A program made the translations under genes and the position numbers. From Balamuthia mandrillaris (taxonomy: Eukaryota; Discosea; Longamoebia; Balamuthiidae), in the NCBI GenBank assembly GCA_031835245.1, contig JAVKOQ010000229.1, positions 1-64,000 on the forward strand: a stretch of 64,000 nucleotides of DNA, in the 5' to 3' direction. Shown in pieces: positions 1 through 12,136 of this stretch. Position 1 is the stretch's first letter. Each line of letters opens with the position of its first letter. The notes beneath the pieces were generated by a model. The model had not been told where the DNA came from and made no database searches. It saw nothing but the letters and a program-made list of their open reading frames with translations.

Positions 1-325
1 AAAGAAAGAAAGCAATGACAAGAAATAAAGAACCTAAAGAAAAAAGAGAAAGAAGAGCAGAGCAAAGTGAAGAAAACAAAGAAAGGACCGTACGAGCAAA
101 TGTAGCACAGAACATAACAATGCTCACACATGATTCGATTGCATTCAGTGCATTCCGTTTTACAATTCCTGTTCGCAGTGACAAAAAAGTAATCGGTTCA
201 GACCAAAAAACTGAGAGTAAAAGAATGAAAGGAGAAAAATAACAAACTTGCAAACAAGAGATCCACAAACGCATTTGATAATTCTCTTTTTGTACTCCAC
301 AAAGCTGCTCAGGGTAGAGGGAAGA
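1..325. other. Intergenic 3' flank, no gene seen
   Basis: Purine-rich AAGAA-type sequence beyond the stop of the Rad5/Rad16-like gene. The short open frames have no recognisable content. It probably holds the 3' UTR of the minus-strand gene. Confidence 0.5.
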
Positions 326-1930
326 TCAGCTGAAAAGAGAAGAGAAGAAAAGGAAAACCAAAACATGCGGAGGAAGCACGAACCAAACGGAGCATTCGTG
401 GCCGCCGCCAAGAGACATAGAGAAGAGAGCATCCAAACGATTCTCCATCACCATCTTCTTTTGTTGCTCCCCGCTGACGGCTAACGTGCAGGAAGCCAAA
501 CTCCATTTTCGTTCTTGCAGTTTTAATATTTTTTGCTCCACTGAGTTCTGTTTACGTTTTTGTTGTGAGACAGAAAAAAGAAAAGCAGAGAGAGAGAAAA
601 GAGAAGAGCAAAAAAAAACCTTCATGATGAATCGGTACACCTCGACAGGTCTGGTTTGTCCAATGCGATGCACACGATCGATGGCTTGTTCTTCTGTTGC
701 TGGATTCCACCATGGATCCCTTTTTATTTTTGAGTTAACAAGAGCGAGGTTCAAAGGAAAGCAACAGGACAAAAGGCAAAAAAGCAAAGAGGGGAGGAGA
801 AAAAGATACATGAGAAAGACTCGAGAAGCACAAATGAGATTGAGACCAAGCCCACCAGCTTTCAAACTGATCAAAAACACTTTCACATCTGCAGTACGAT
901 TTTAAAAACGAAGTTTAACAAAACAGACAGAAGCTAAAGAATAGAAGCCAATACCTGATAGATAATAAAAGTCATGAATGGCGCGTTCTCGGTGTTCGCT
1001 GGTCATCGCACCATCCAAACGAACGAACCGGAAACCGTTTTGGCGTAATGCCCTTCCCACTATGTCTAACATGGATGTCCACTGATAAAGAAAAGAGAAA
1101 TAAGAAATGAGAAATGATAAACAGAGAGCAGACGAAGAGAAAAGCAACGAGAGGAACAAACCTGAGAGAAAACAACAGACTTGACATCAGGCTCCTCTTT
1201 GGCTAGCTTCTTCAATGTGCGCAACAGATGTTGTATCTTTGTGCTTTGTTCCCAAAACGACGAAGAAGACATTTCTCCGCTTTCTTTCCCTTCTTCAGCT
1301 TCTCCATTTGAAGAGGAAGAAAAAGTTTCGCCATCTTCTGCTTTCTTCCATGGCGCAAGCTGATCTTCACGAATGTACTTTTTGCAAGTTGGGCATGGTG
1401 CTTCTTCTCGTTCTTTTTCCTTTTCTTTAGCTTTCTCGTCTTCATCGTCCTCGTTGTTGTTTTGTGATAAAAAGACTTTGGTAATGCATTCTTGGCAAAA
1501 GATATGTCCACATGGAGCTTTTAAAGAGAGGAGATAGTGAGAACAAAAAGGAAATGATACGAAACGAAAAGAGAAGAAGAAGGACAAACTTATAACTGGT
1601 GCGTCCAAAAGTTCCAAACAAAGACGGCACTCTTGACTTTGATCGAGTAACGGAGCGAATTCCGTTTCTGATTCTTTTTCTTTGTCTGCTTGAAGCATTC
1701 TTTCTTCTTCCTCTTCTGGTTTTATTTCTGCTTCCTCTCCTTCCTCTTCCCGTTCTTCTTGTTTCGCTTTATCTTTGCTATTCGCGATGCTTATAGGGGT
1801 TGAAACGATGTCATCTTCTTCCTCATCAGCCTTGCCTTTTAGTTCTGCATCTACTTCTCGGACATAGGCTTTCATCTCGGTCCACCAATTCAAATCCCCT
1901 TTTGGCGGTGTAATCTTCGTTAGAGAGAGG

Positions 1931-1975
<45 letters not shown>

Positions 1976-4900
1976 ATAAAGGAAACGAAGAAAAAGATGA
2001 CATACGATATTTGCGATCTTTTTCCTCTATGACGGCACGCAAGACTAAAATAGGATGATCGCAGCATTGTCGTAGCCGCAAGAGCATTGCTAACACGGAG
2101 GCATAATTGTGCATTACGGCTTGAGATTGCTTTTTGTACAAACGAAAGGGTGAATACATGAAACGAGAATAACAGGAAAAAACTAACCTTTAACATACGG
2201 AACTTAACTCGACTTTGACGATATAACGCAACATAAAACTCTCTTTCTGGTTCGCTAAAGTCTAGTTCTACTGTGTTCACAGTTCTGGTTGGAAGATCCA
2301 CCACTTTGGCACCATCTATCAGCTGTGTTTTGGTTCTTCGAAGGAACAACGGCTTCAAAATGGACTTGAAAGATTGAAAAATGAGTCCATAAACATTAGA
2401 GCAGCAAGAAGAAGAACGAAGATAGAAGCAGACAAAGGAATACATACCTGAAGCAAAATAATGGAGTTTTTGTCTTGAGCTTCATAAGGTTTTTTGATCA
2501 TCTCGTTCCACCATTCAATATCTTCATGGGGAAAAATATACTGTCAGGTTGCAATAAATAAAATGACAATAACAAAAAAGACAGAAATAGACCTCCAAAA
2601 GGATCCAACTGCATGACGCAATGAGAGAGAGAGGAGAGAGAGAGAAACAGGAGAGAAAGGATTAGTATGACTGTAAAATGAACGAAAGCAGAGTAATGTA
2701 CCTCTAAAAACTGTTAAAAGGAGAAGAAAAGAAAAGAATAAAAGTTAGTCAAGACATTCCCAAAAGAAGACCTCATGAGGAACGTACGTGAAATAAAGAA
2801 AACAGATCATCGAGCTTGTTCTGGATTGGTCTATGGAAACAACCTAACATTAGAAGATGAAATAAAAAAAAATGTGCACAACATACGTTGCGGTGAAGCA
2901 CCATTTTCTCTGACTAATGAGAGCACAACAGGCTTTTGCCATGTTTGTTTTGCGATCCCGAATGAGATGAGCTAACAGAGAGCAATGAGTCAATACAAGC
3001 GAGAGAGAGAGAGAGAGAGAGAGGAGAGAGGAGATAAGCAAGGTAACCTTCATCTAAAATAACTCGAAACCATTTAATTTTTAACAAAGGACATGTAGCT
3101 CCCTTTCGGTATTGTTTATGTCCTTGTTGAGTTTTCACAAACTCTGTTGCTAGCGTCTGAAATCAACAGTAAGAAGAACAAACACCAATAAAAACAAAAG
3201 AAGAACAGAAGAGGAGGTTTACAGAATAAGTTGTGAGCACGACATCATAGGAGGCAAGAAGCTTTGTGTTGACGGTTCGATGATGGCCGTAATAAGTGCT
3301 AATCGAAAGTTTTGTCGAAGGAGCAGTTTTCTTTTCTAACTCAGAGCACCACTATAAAAAAACGTTCAAGAGAAGATCAACCACTTAAAAAAACAAAGGG
3401 AGATGAAGAGTTTTTACAAACCTGATGCATGACAGAAAGAGGACATATGATGAGAGTACCGTTAGAAGGAACGGGCTGTCCTCTTGGAACGGGAGGTGGT
3501 GGGCCAGAAGAAGGAGGAGCCACATTCGTAAGAATCAACGAAATGCCTTGCACTGTTTTCCCCAGTCCCATATCATCTATAAAGTTAAAAAGAAGGAGGA
3601 GCAACATGAGGAAATCGACAAAAGGAAGAGAACAAAAGAGAAGAGAGTGGATATAATAAAACCTGCCAAGATGCCGCCACGAGTTCGGGACAGTGAAGGA
3701 GGTCTACGAAGAGATATGTTGCCTGTGAACTTGTTATAATAAAAAGAATCATCCGGAGAGTCGTCTTCCTCATTGTAAAACTGAAACTTGACATAAAGCG
3801 GATTCGCATCGCAAAACATGTCTTCATTCTTTTCGTCAATCTTTGCTTCACTTCCAGAACCATTTTCGCTGGTCGTTGAACCCGTGTTCATCGAAGACGA
3901 AGCACCATCAGAAGCGTCGCTGTTCTCTCCAGAGGATACAGGACCATTCTCTCGCTGTATCATCCACCAAAGCGACTATGAATGAACATTCGTGTGTAAC
4001 ACGTTAATTTAGGAGAAGAGAGGAAACGAAAGAAAGATGAGAGCAATGAAAAAGAAAAGAAAACGAGAGTTACCTTTTTTTGATAAGGTCGCAAGGTAAC
4101 TCCTAAAGAAGCAGAAGGATCCATCTCTTTTAACTCTTCATGCGCAGTCTCGTTTTGATATAACTTGTCCACCAACTCTGATGCCTTTTCGAACCAATCA
4201 GGCGTGGGCATTGTCTTTTGTCGCTTTAATGCCAGACTTTCTGCAATACTCATTCTATGCGCACAAAACCATCAAGACGAAAGAACATGTACGAAAAAGA
4301 AAGGACGAAAGATGAGCAAGAAACGTGGCACGAAAGGTAACAAAGAAGAGCAAGTACGTGGCCTGCTGAAGCTGAGATTGAATGGCTTGGATGAGCATTC
4401 CCAAGGGTTGATCCTCCACAGTTACGTCTCTCTTTTTCTTCGGCTCGCTTTTTTTGTTTGCTCGTTGTTTGCTGGTTGTTCGATTGCTTTCGGCCTGTTT
4501 CTTCCTGAGACCTTCTCTTCTGGCTTTGGCTTCTTGCATTTGTCTCTGTAGTTCGGCATCTGTGTTTTCTAGCGTGTTGTCTTTCACGTATATCTGGGTT
4601 TTCATTTAACTCAGTGAACTAAGAACACAGAGGGAGAAGCAAAAGATGAAGGTATACCTTTAAGAGAGTTAAGACCTCTTCATCGTTGACCGAAGCGTTA
4701 CGAAAGACGGTGGCTCTGACTTCTATTTTGTCTTCTTTTAGCAAAGGCGAAAGATATTGTGATTGTTCCCTTCATTGACACAGAAAGTTAGAAAAGGAGA
4801 AAGCAAGTGAGAAGCGGAAAGACCTACTTTGGTATAGCACCAATATTCTTTTTGGGATAAAACAAAGAGAGATGAGAAAGTAAGAAAAGAGAACAAACAT

Positions 4901-6204
4901 CCAAAAAAAACGTGTTGTTGACAACCAACCAAGTCTTCAGGAGGCATCGTGTGCACTCCCACATAAGTCGAGGAAGAACTGAACATGGCAGCCTTGAGCA
5001 CCACCGGAGTACCCTCCTCAAAGGTCCTCTCCTTCTCCTTTTCGGCTGCTTCCTTGTCCAAAACAACGTAGGTGCGTGGTGTGCTCTGCTTACGCAACCG
5101 AACGGTGCAGAGCAGCCTTCCCAAGTAACGAGGCCAACGCCGCAGGATGGCCTTCACTCTGTCTCGCTCTTCCTGTTCGGCGGTTCGCCACCCTGTTGGT
5201 AACACTCTCCTCTTTTTCGTCAGGGATGTTTGTTCGTGCTCCGTTTTTGTTGGTGAAGCAGAGGACGAGTTGTTTGCATCCCCGTTTTCGTTGGTGTTCG
5301 CTTCATCAGTCTCTTTCTCTTTTTCTTTCTCTTGTTGCATTTCATCTTGTACTTCGACGTCTCTCGCTTTTGGAGGAGTGGCAGCAAAAGGAAGAACTCG
5401 GCGTCTTCTTGTTTGTGCTTGTTGTGGTTGCTTTGGTTCGATCGACTCTGTCACTTTTGATTGTTGCCGTTCGCTTTCTTCTTTGGCATTTTCCTTCGGC
5501 TCATCCACATCCACTGCATCACCGCCACGCTTTCTCTTGAGCGAAGAAGCACAGGACTCGTGGCGGAGCTGTTGTTCTTGTTCTGTTCCTTCTTTTGTTT
5601 CCGCTTCTTCAACTTGCATTGTTTGTTGTTGCTGTCCCTCTTCTCCCTTTCCTGGCGAAGAAGAAGGCTTTGCTACAGCGGCATCGGAGGGAGAGAGCAG
5701 TTGCCAAGCATGCAAGTCTACAGTGTCCATTTCTTGAGTGTTCTCTTCTTCTTCTTCTTCTTCTGCCTCTGTTTCTTCCTTGTCTTCTTCTTCTTTGTTA
5801 CCGCCATCACTTTTGTTCACAAAAGAAGGAGAAAAAGCCATCAAACCTTCATCGATGGCTGTTGAAGAGGTAGCGGTGACCCTTTCCTTGGAGGGCAGTG
5901 TCACTGCTGCCTCGCTGGTCTCGGCCTCGGCGAGGTCGGACGCTTCGGGAGAACCGGCAAGGCCGCCGCACTCACCATGCCCGGAAGAAACCAGACAGCT
6001 TTGAAGAAGACTAACGACGACGGACGAGGCAACCAAAGATCAGCAAACGAAGAAAGAGAGAGAGAGAAAAAAAGGGATGCCGATATGAAAGCCGAACCTT
6101 AGAAAGGTAGAAGAAGCCCTTCCTTGGGCACTTCCGGCATTCCCAGAAGAAGAAGAAGAAGAAGAAGAAGAAGAAGAAGAAGAAGAAGAAGAACTGTCAC
6201 TCAT
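326..6204 (-). CDS. Rad5/Rad16/HLTF-like SNF2 ATPase with internal RING finger (multi-exon)
   Basis: A nuclear DNA-dependent ATPase and probable E3 ubiquitin ligase of the Rad5/Rad16/HLTF group, which acts in DNA-damage tolerance or nucleotide excision repair. I place the start at 6204: the N-terminus MSDSSSS is followed by poly-Ser from a (TCT)n run, and exon 1 (6204-6098) splices in frame to 6010. A long acidic/Gln-rich region follows. The N-lobe has Walker A DDMGLGKT (about 3.58 kb) and a DEAH box split by an intron (VILDE / AHLIRD, about 3.05 kb), then TPIQNKLDDLF. A RING (CRLCLEL, CGHIFCQEC, CPTC, about 1.62-1.38 kb) lies between the helicase lobes, the order diagnostic of this group. 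The C-lobe shows VRLDGAM, GGLGLNL, DPWWNP and HRIGQT. At least 12 introns, several with (CT)n tracts. No HIRAN domain was recognised, so Rad16 and Rad5/HLTF cannot be separated. Confidence 0.88.
6124..6192. repeat. (AGA)n trinucleotide run, coding poly-Ser in exon 1
   Basis: About 23 AGA units on the + strand. On the minus strand they read as TCT codons and encode the poly-serine stretch right after the proposed start of the Rad5/Rad16-like protein. Confidence 0.85.
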
Positions 6205-6546
6205 CCCTCACTACCCTTTTTTTTTTCCTCCGCACTGGAGCGTCAAAGCAGTCTTTCTTCTTCCTCTCTTTTTGTGAATTTTTTTCTTCGAAAAATTTTA
6301 TATGTTTTTTAAAATTAAAAAGGAAATAAAGGCCCACAAAACGAACACCAATTGTGCTGCCTCTCTGCTTCATAAAATTTAAAATTTTTTCCAAGAATCT
6401 TCGATTCGTCGACACAAATTCAAAAATTTAATAAAATGCCCACAAAACGAACACCACCCGTGCTGACTTTGTGGTCCCTGCATTTTAAAAATTTTCCAAG
6501 TATTTTTGCATGTCGACAAAAATTCAAACCACAGTAAAAAAAATAA
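6205..6546. promoter_or_regulatory. Divergent promoter region with a 106-bp tandem duplication
   Basis: AT-rich spacer between two divergent starts (6204 minus, 6547 plus). A unit starting GCCCACAAAACGAACACCA at 6332 recurs at 6438, and the similarity continues through TTTTCCAAGNAT to a GTCGACA box (6408 and 6515). Each gene therefore has its own copy of the same element. A related sequence sits 50-75 bp before the ankyrin gene starting at 56461, which supports a promoter role. Confidence 0.6.
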
Positions 6547-7909
6547 ATGCAACAAAAGAAAGACCAAGGAGAGGAGATCAAGGGGTTGTGCTCGTTGACC
6601 CCCAAGGCCCACTACAAGGCCCCGCAAGGCGGGGTGACCCGCGGCAAGACCGCCCCCAACCGTCTTCGCCGGGTGGACAATTTTCTCTGCCTCTACGACC
6701 CGGAGCTCCTCCGCAACGGCTCCACCGCCGCCCACAGGGAGGCCTGCTTCGTGGACCTCGGCTACGGCGCCCGGCCCTTCACCACGCTGGAGAGCGCCCG
6801 GACGCTGAGGCAGCGCCTGCGCCACCCCTCCCTGCTCGTCCTGGGCGTGGAGATCGAGCGAAAGCGAGTGCGTGAGGCCCTGCGGTACGCCGACGAGCGA
6901 ACCTTGTTCCGGGTGGGCGGGTTCAACCTGCCCTTCAAACCGCCCAAGGAGGAGGAGTCCCTGCCGTTTGTCCCCCTGGTGAGGGAGCTGCGGCACGCCA
7001 AGGTCATACGCGCGTTCAACGTGTTGCGGCAGTACGAGGAGGCGGCCGTGAGGGAGGCCTTTGGCCTGCTGGCCGGCTACCTGCTGCCTGGGGGCCTGCT
7101 GCTGGAGGGCACCTCGGACCCGTTCGGCAGGATATGGGTCATGAACGTGATGCGGCGGCCACGAAAGGCCCGGCAACCGCAACAAAGCATGGAACCCCAG
7201 CACAACAAGCAGAAGCGCAAAACCGCTGCAGTGGAGTATCCTGCCTGGTATCATGCTATACAGCCTCATCCCTCGTGTTCGTATTGTTTTCTTTTGCTTA
7301 TTTCCTCCACTCCACTATTTCCTTCTCCTTCTCCTCCTTCTCCTTCTCCTTCTCCTTCTCCTTCTCCTTCTCCTTCTCCTTCTCCTTCTCCTTCTCCTTC
7401 TCCTTCTCCTTCTCCTTCTCCTTCTCCTTCTCCTTCTCCTTCTCCGCTTGTGTTCTTCTCTCTCTCATTTGACTGTTCTCTGGCCAACAAAACAAAACAA
7501 AACAAAACAAAACAAACAAACAAACAAACAAACAAACAAACCAGTATTATCAGCAGAAGCACTCGTCTTCAGCACCAACTTCAAGAGTGAGGAAAGCTTC
7601 GACCCTTCCCACTTCCTGGGCATCCTCCCCAAGAACCACATCCAACACATGCGCGAACCGGGACAGCCTATTCACGACTTTATGGAGGAGTGGCAGCACT
7701 GCGCGGAGGACTTGATCGCCATAAGGCAGCGATACGGGCAGAGACAACATTTCGTGGCCACTGCCATGCTGCTGGAGGAGAGAGGGTGGCCGGTGGACAC
7801 GTCCAGAGGGAGGCGGTGGCTGCGGTTGGGCTTCTTGATTCTGTATTTGCAACCGGTTATTGCTCGTTACCAACAACTCTCTTCTTCTTCTTCTTCTTCT
7901 TCGTCTTAA
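6547..7909 (+). CDS. Class I SAM-dependent methyltransferase-like protein, actinobacterial type (2 exons)
   Basis: Exon 1 encodes a segment strongly like a conserved actinobacterial class I methyltransferase family: RGKTAPNRLRRVD, then the SAM-binding motif I-like VDLGYGARPFTTLE, GVEIERKRV (motif II-like acidic residue), RAFNVLRQYEE and LLPGGLLLEGTSD (post-motif region). The C-terminal exon continues with ILPKNHIQH, FGPRQ-like YGQRQHFVAT and a tryptophan-rich end, finishing in poly-Ser. The intron (about 7.28-7.55 kb) carries CTTCTC hexamers followed by (AAAAC)n/(AAAC)n; exact borders are uncertain. Substrate unknown. The body is visibly more GC-rich than its AT-rich upstream region. The likeness to bacterial proteins suggests horizontal transfer followed by intron gain. 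It converges on the kinase gene with 29 bp between stop codons. Confidence 0.7.
7321..7446. repeat. (CTTCTC)n hexanucleotide microsatellite in intron
   Basis: About 20 near-perfect CTTCTC/TTCTCC units inside the methyltransferase-gene intron. Pyrimidine on the coding strand. Confidence 0.9.
7487..7541. repeat. (AAAAC)n then (AAAC)n microsatellite
   Basis: Compound repeat of AAAAC and AAAC units just before the intron's 3' splice site. Confidence 0.85.
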
Positions 7910-7938
7910 AGCTAACCATTAAAAAAAAGTTTGGAGTG

Positions 7939-8374
7939 TTATTTGGGAGTGATGTCGCAGTAAACGGATAGTGCTTTGGAGTCATGCTGTTTGAACATTT
8001 GGTCATACTTGGAGTTATCCAACGGCCACTGTTGTCAACACAGAGAAGAGCGAATGGAGAAAGAAGAGAAAAGTGAGAAAAGAAAACTTGAAAGAAAAGA
8101 GAAGCTGTTAACAAACCTTTAGCTGTAAAATGTCGCGATGAGCATTCACCAGATCTTCCAACGTGTCGTAGGCGTTGTTGCCCAGGACGAACCTCTCTCC
8201 CGGACGGTGCTGCACGCGATAGTTCTCGATGGACTTGTCGGTGTTGACGGTGATGGTGTAGAAGCCTGGGTTGTTCTGGCTGAAGCGAATGAGATAGGTT
8301 CCTACCCTGCTGCCCGCCATCCGGTTGATCACTTCGCCTCCGCTTAAGTCTCCATAAAAACCTCTTTGGAGAGC

Positions 8375-8426
<52 letters not shown>

Positions 8427-9650
8427 GAGAGAGAGAATGAGAGGGAGAATGAGAAAAGAGCAGGAAGAGAGAACGTACTCCATGGAAAGAATGCTGTATA
8501 TGTTTTCTAACAAGAGATTGTTCTTTTGGAATGGCCCAAACCATTCCAATGCTTCCGCAAACTTCTCAATCTTCACCATCCCTTTCTTATTTGCTATTTC
8601 AAAAATAACATAACATGAACTTAGCTTCATTTGATTTTTAAAAAATAGACAGAGAGAGAAAAAAAAGAATAGGAGGAAGAGAAGAGCAAGAAGGACAAAC
8701 TTACCAACAACCATTTTGAGAGCTTTGAAGTAAATGTTGTCTTGTGGATTAACCTTCGATGCCTCCAACTGATCCTGCAAACCTAAAAAACGTATGAAGC
8801 TGTTGAGAAAAGTGTCCCAAGGGACCACTTCCTCGATTTCTTCGCTGTTGCAAAACTCCTGCTTCCAAAACTCACGAGCGAGTTCGTTTCTATCGCTGAT
8901 GATGGAATCGACAATCGCTATAATAACAATAATATAGGAATCAATTTTAAAAACACATAACAAAACATTAGAAGAGAGGATGAAGATGAGAGAGAGAGAG
9001 AGAGAGAGGCAAAAAGAGACAGAAAGAGAGAAGTACAAACCAACGTCGAGAATATGGCTTTCGAGAATTTGTTGGAAGGAAGGCCGCATATCTGGATCTT
9101 TATCCCAACACATGCGAATGAGGTGCAACAGAGCAGGAGGAGTCTCCGGCCCTTCTTCAATCTTTGGACGATTGTTCTGTGTTACCACGTGATGGTATAT
9201 ATCTTAAAGCCAGAACAACAAACGAGACGAAGACGATAGAAGAAAGGACAACACAAGTTTTGGAAGGTAAGTTAAAGTTGTTAACAGAAGAGCAGGATAC
9301 AAGAAGTTCAACTCTTATGTACCAAAGAGACCAGGAATGCCTTTCCGAAAGTTTTGATCGTAGTAAGGTCGTTTTTGTGCCATAAGTTCCCAAAGTATTA
9401 TCCCAAAACTTTGTAATACATGTTATTTACTGAGAGTTTAGAAACAGAAGAAGAAGAAGATAACAAAGAAGAGACAAGGAAAAAAGAATATTACCTGTAC
9501 ACATCTGCTTTTTCGTTGTAGCCTCTCTCGTCCAGCATTTCAGGCGCCATGTAGGCCGGTGAACCCGCTGCGCCTGCATTGCCTTCCAACTTTTTAACTC
9601 TACTTAGACCAAAGTCTGTTTTTCATTCATAAGTTGTTTGGTGTTATGTG

Positions 9651-9681
<31 letters not shown>

Positions 9682-11659
9682 CGAAAGAGAGCGAAAGAGA
9701 AAGAATGAACAAACCTGCTACTTTGGCAACCCAGTTTTTATCTACTAACAAGTTTTGTGTCTTCAAGTCGAGATGCCTTTTGTTAACTCTTCATTAGTCG
9801 CGAAATAAAGAAGGAGAAAGCTAGCAGAAAAACTTGAAAATAAAAAACAAGAGAGAAAGACATACAATATTGGAGGATTGGAGAGATGAAGCCAGTTCAT
9901 TCCAAACGCCGTGTCTTTGGCGAACCGCATCCTTTGCTTGAAAGGAATGCCGCCCTCCGTTTGATGCAGCAGCTGGTTGACGCTGCCTCTTGGCATCAAC
10001 TCTGTGACCATCAGCAGTTGCCCCATTTCTTCCTCTATACAGACTCCCATCAACAACAGCACGTTTGGATGTAAAAGCTTGCTGTGTTTTTTAATATTAA
10101 GCTCGTTTGTATAGGAGAGTAAAGGAGAAAAGAAAAAAGAGAAAAAGAATACCTCATTACAGCACATTCGTTTCTAAAGTCTTGTAAGACGCGTTGAGTT
10201 TGTTCTTCGATCTGACCATCGTTGTTCCTCGGCACCTGGAACCGCTTCACTGCCACCGGTTTGCCTCGTAGCTCGCCTTTGTACACGCTTCCAAACGCGC
10301 CCACGCCAAGCAACTCGTCCGTGTGAACCGCTATCTCCTCGCGCTTCAGCTCCCACGTGGCAATGGAATGAGAGAGCCCGGCCACTTCCTTGTTGAACGC
10401 CAAAATGGACTGTCGCATTGTGGTATGTTTGGTTTGAAGGCCTCTCTTTTCTGGTGTTTTATCGCTGTGTTTCCTGTTCATTGTTGTTGCACAGCAGAAA
10501 GAGTGTGAGAAGAGAAAGAGAAGCAACGAACTAGTAACGGAGAAAGAAGCACTAACCGTGCAGACTGAGAAATAACTTTTGGCGTACTTTTCGTTCTCTC
10601 TTTGGTTTCTTTCGAGGCGCTTCTCTTCCTCACCTTTCCTTTCTCACCCACATTCTCCATTGCATCTTCTCTTTCTTCTCGCTTCAACTCATCTCCCGAA
10701 TTCGTTCGTTCTCTTGCTTTCTTCTTTACAGTTTGTTCGGTGGTCGTTTCTGTTGTGGTTGTGGTTGTGGTTGGTTTCTTTTGTGGTTGTTGCAACCCTG
10801 TCTTCTTCTTGGTGTTCTTCCTCTTCGCTTTCTTCAGCCCCAGTTGTCGTCGCCGTTGTCGCTGTGTCTCCTCCAACAGACAGCGGTAACAGTTGATATA
10901 GGCAACTCCCAGGTCGGACTCCTCCCTCTCCAAAGCTTCGAATGTGGTCAACAAGGAGGAGGCCGTTTCGTCGATGTGAGCAGCAGAGGAGCGAGAAGAA
11001 GGAGAGGAGGAAGGAGAGGGAGAAGCGGCAGAGGCTGACGCGGAAGAAGGCTCTTTTTCTGTTGCAGACTTCTTTTTGAGGACTAAAAGTTTTGCGACGT
11101 GTTTATTTATCTTTTCCTGTTACGTTTACATGCCCAGCAAGAAAAGCGTGAGGAGGGAACGATGAAGAGAAGAAAGGAGAAGGAAGAAGGAAGAAGGTAG
11201 AAGGAAGAAGGCAGGAGGAAGAAGGCAGAAGGCAGAAAGCAGAAGGCAGAAGGAAGAAAGAAGAAGGCAGAAGGCAGAAGGAAGAAAGAAGAAGGAAGAA
11301 AGAAGAAAGAAGAATGAAGAAGGAAGAATGAAGAAAGACGAAGAAAGGAGCAGAACGACAAAGCAAAACACAAGGGCAAAGAGGAAGAGACCTGAACGAG
11401 CAGTTGCTGTTTGGCAATCTCATCCAAGTCGGTCTGCAATAGCTTCACTGCGTGCGTGATTCGATGACGATAAACAAGAAAAAAGAAAAAAATATCAGAC
11501 CTGTTTGTTGGCTCGCCAGAAAGAGTTTAAAAAAAGACCTCTCTTGCTACCTTTGTTGTTCTTCTTGCTTTTGGTTTTCGGTGGCAGCCCCTCCCTCGGC
11601 GGCGAGGAGGAAACGGTTGCCGCCGTCGCCGCCAAAGGCTTACCTCCTCCTCCTGACAT
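7939..11659 (-). CDS. Shk-type TKL protein kinase with C-terminal SH2 domain (multi-exon)
   Basis: A cytosolic signalling kinase resembling Dictyostelium ShkA-E (TKL-group kinase fused to SH2). It begins MSGGGG at 11659, with a low-complexity Lys/Thr-rich N-terminal region. The kinase domain has the glycine loop LLGVGAFGSVYKG (about 10.28 kb), VAVKRF, the regulatory segment around MPRGSVNQLL, a catalytic loop HLDLKTQN (about 9.77 kb) and SPAYMAPEM. A Shk-type linker follows (FWKQEF...VPWDTFLNSFIRFLG). The SH2 domain (about 8.33-8.11 kb) contains GTYLIRFSQNNPGFYT, the phosphotyrosine-binding FLVR-like Arg, and ends before LSVYCDITPK. The HRD arginine is replaced by Leu, so catalytic regulation may be unusual. 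Introns carry (CT)n tracts and, near 11.2-11.35 kb, AGAAGG-type repeats. The short last exon brings the stop to 29 bp from the convergent methyltransferase gene. Confidence 0.87.
11160..11345. repeat. GAAGGCAGAAG/GAAGAAAGAAG degenerate minisatellite in kinase intron
   Basis: Long run of AGAAGG, GCAGAAG and AAGAAAGA units on the + strand, so pyrimidine-rich on the coding strand. It lies in an intron of the kinase gene. Confidence 0.8.
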
Positions 11660-12136
11660 ATTTGACTTGGGATAGAGTTTGTTTTTTTTTTTTTGCAAAG
11701 AGAGAGAGAGAGAGAGAGAGAGAGGACGAACGTTCCAACCTTCTTCTTCCCTCCAACCTACCCAACTTCGTTTCTTCTTCTCTGCTTTCTTCTTCTTCTT
11801 CTTCTTCTTCTGCAACTTGAGTTTATTTATATTTTTTCGTTTTGGTGAGCTTGTGTGGCGCTATTGATTATGTTTATCGGGAATGAATTTTTTATCGATA
11901 AAGTTGGAAAGATCGACGAAAAAAGGAGAAGTATCCAATATTTTAAGATAAATTGTAATCATTCAGGATTTATTGGCATATTATTTGATATATTTTGGCG
12001 GCTCCTGCTGCACAGCTGCACATGTTGTCCAATTTCATTGCAGCAGCGCTGCACCGGTGGTGTACATTACAATAGGAACAAAGCCCCTGCACCGGTAGTG
12101 TACAATGCTATAGGGCAACACAAGATAGCGCCCTTG
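11660..12136. other. Intergenic region, no gene seen
   Basis: Holds the upstream region of the kinase with a (GA)n run at about 11699-11723, then AT-rich sequence. At 12046-12125 a roughly 42-bp motif containing CTGCACCGGTRGTGTACA occurs twice. Confidence 0.5.

Noticed and set aside
6379-7269. 296-residue open frame on the minus strand
   Set aside because: Antisense shadow of the GC-rich methyltransferase exon; the + strand frame carries the family motifs.
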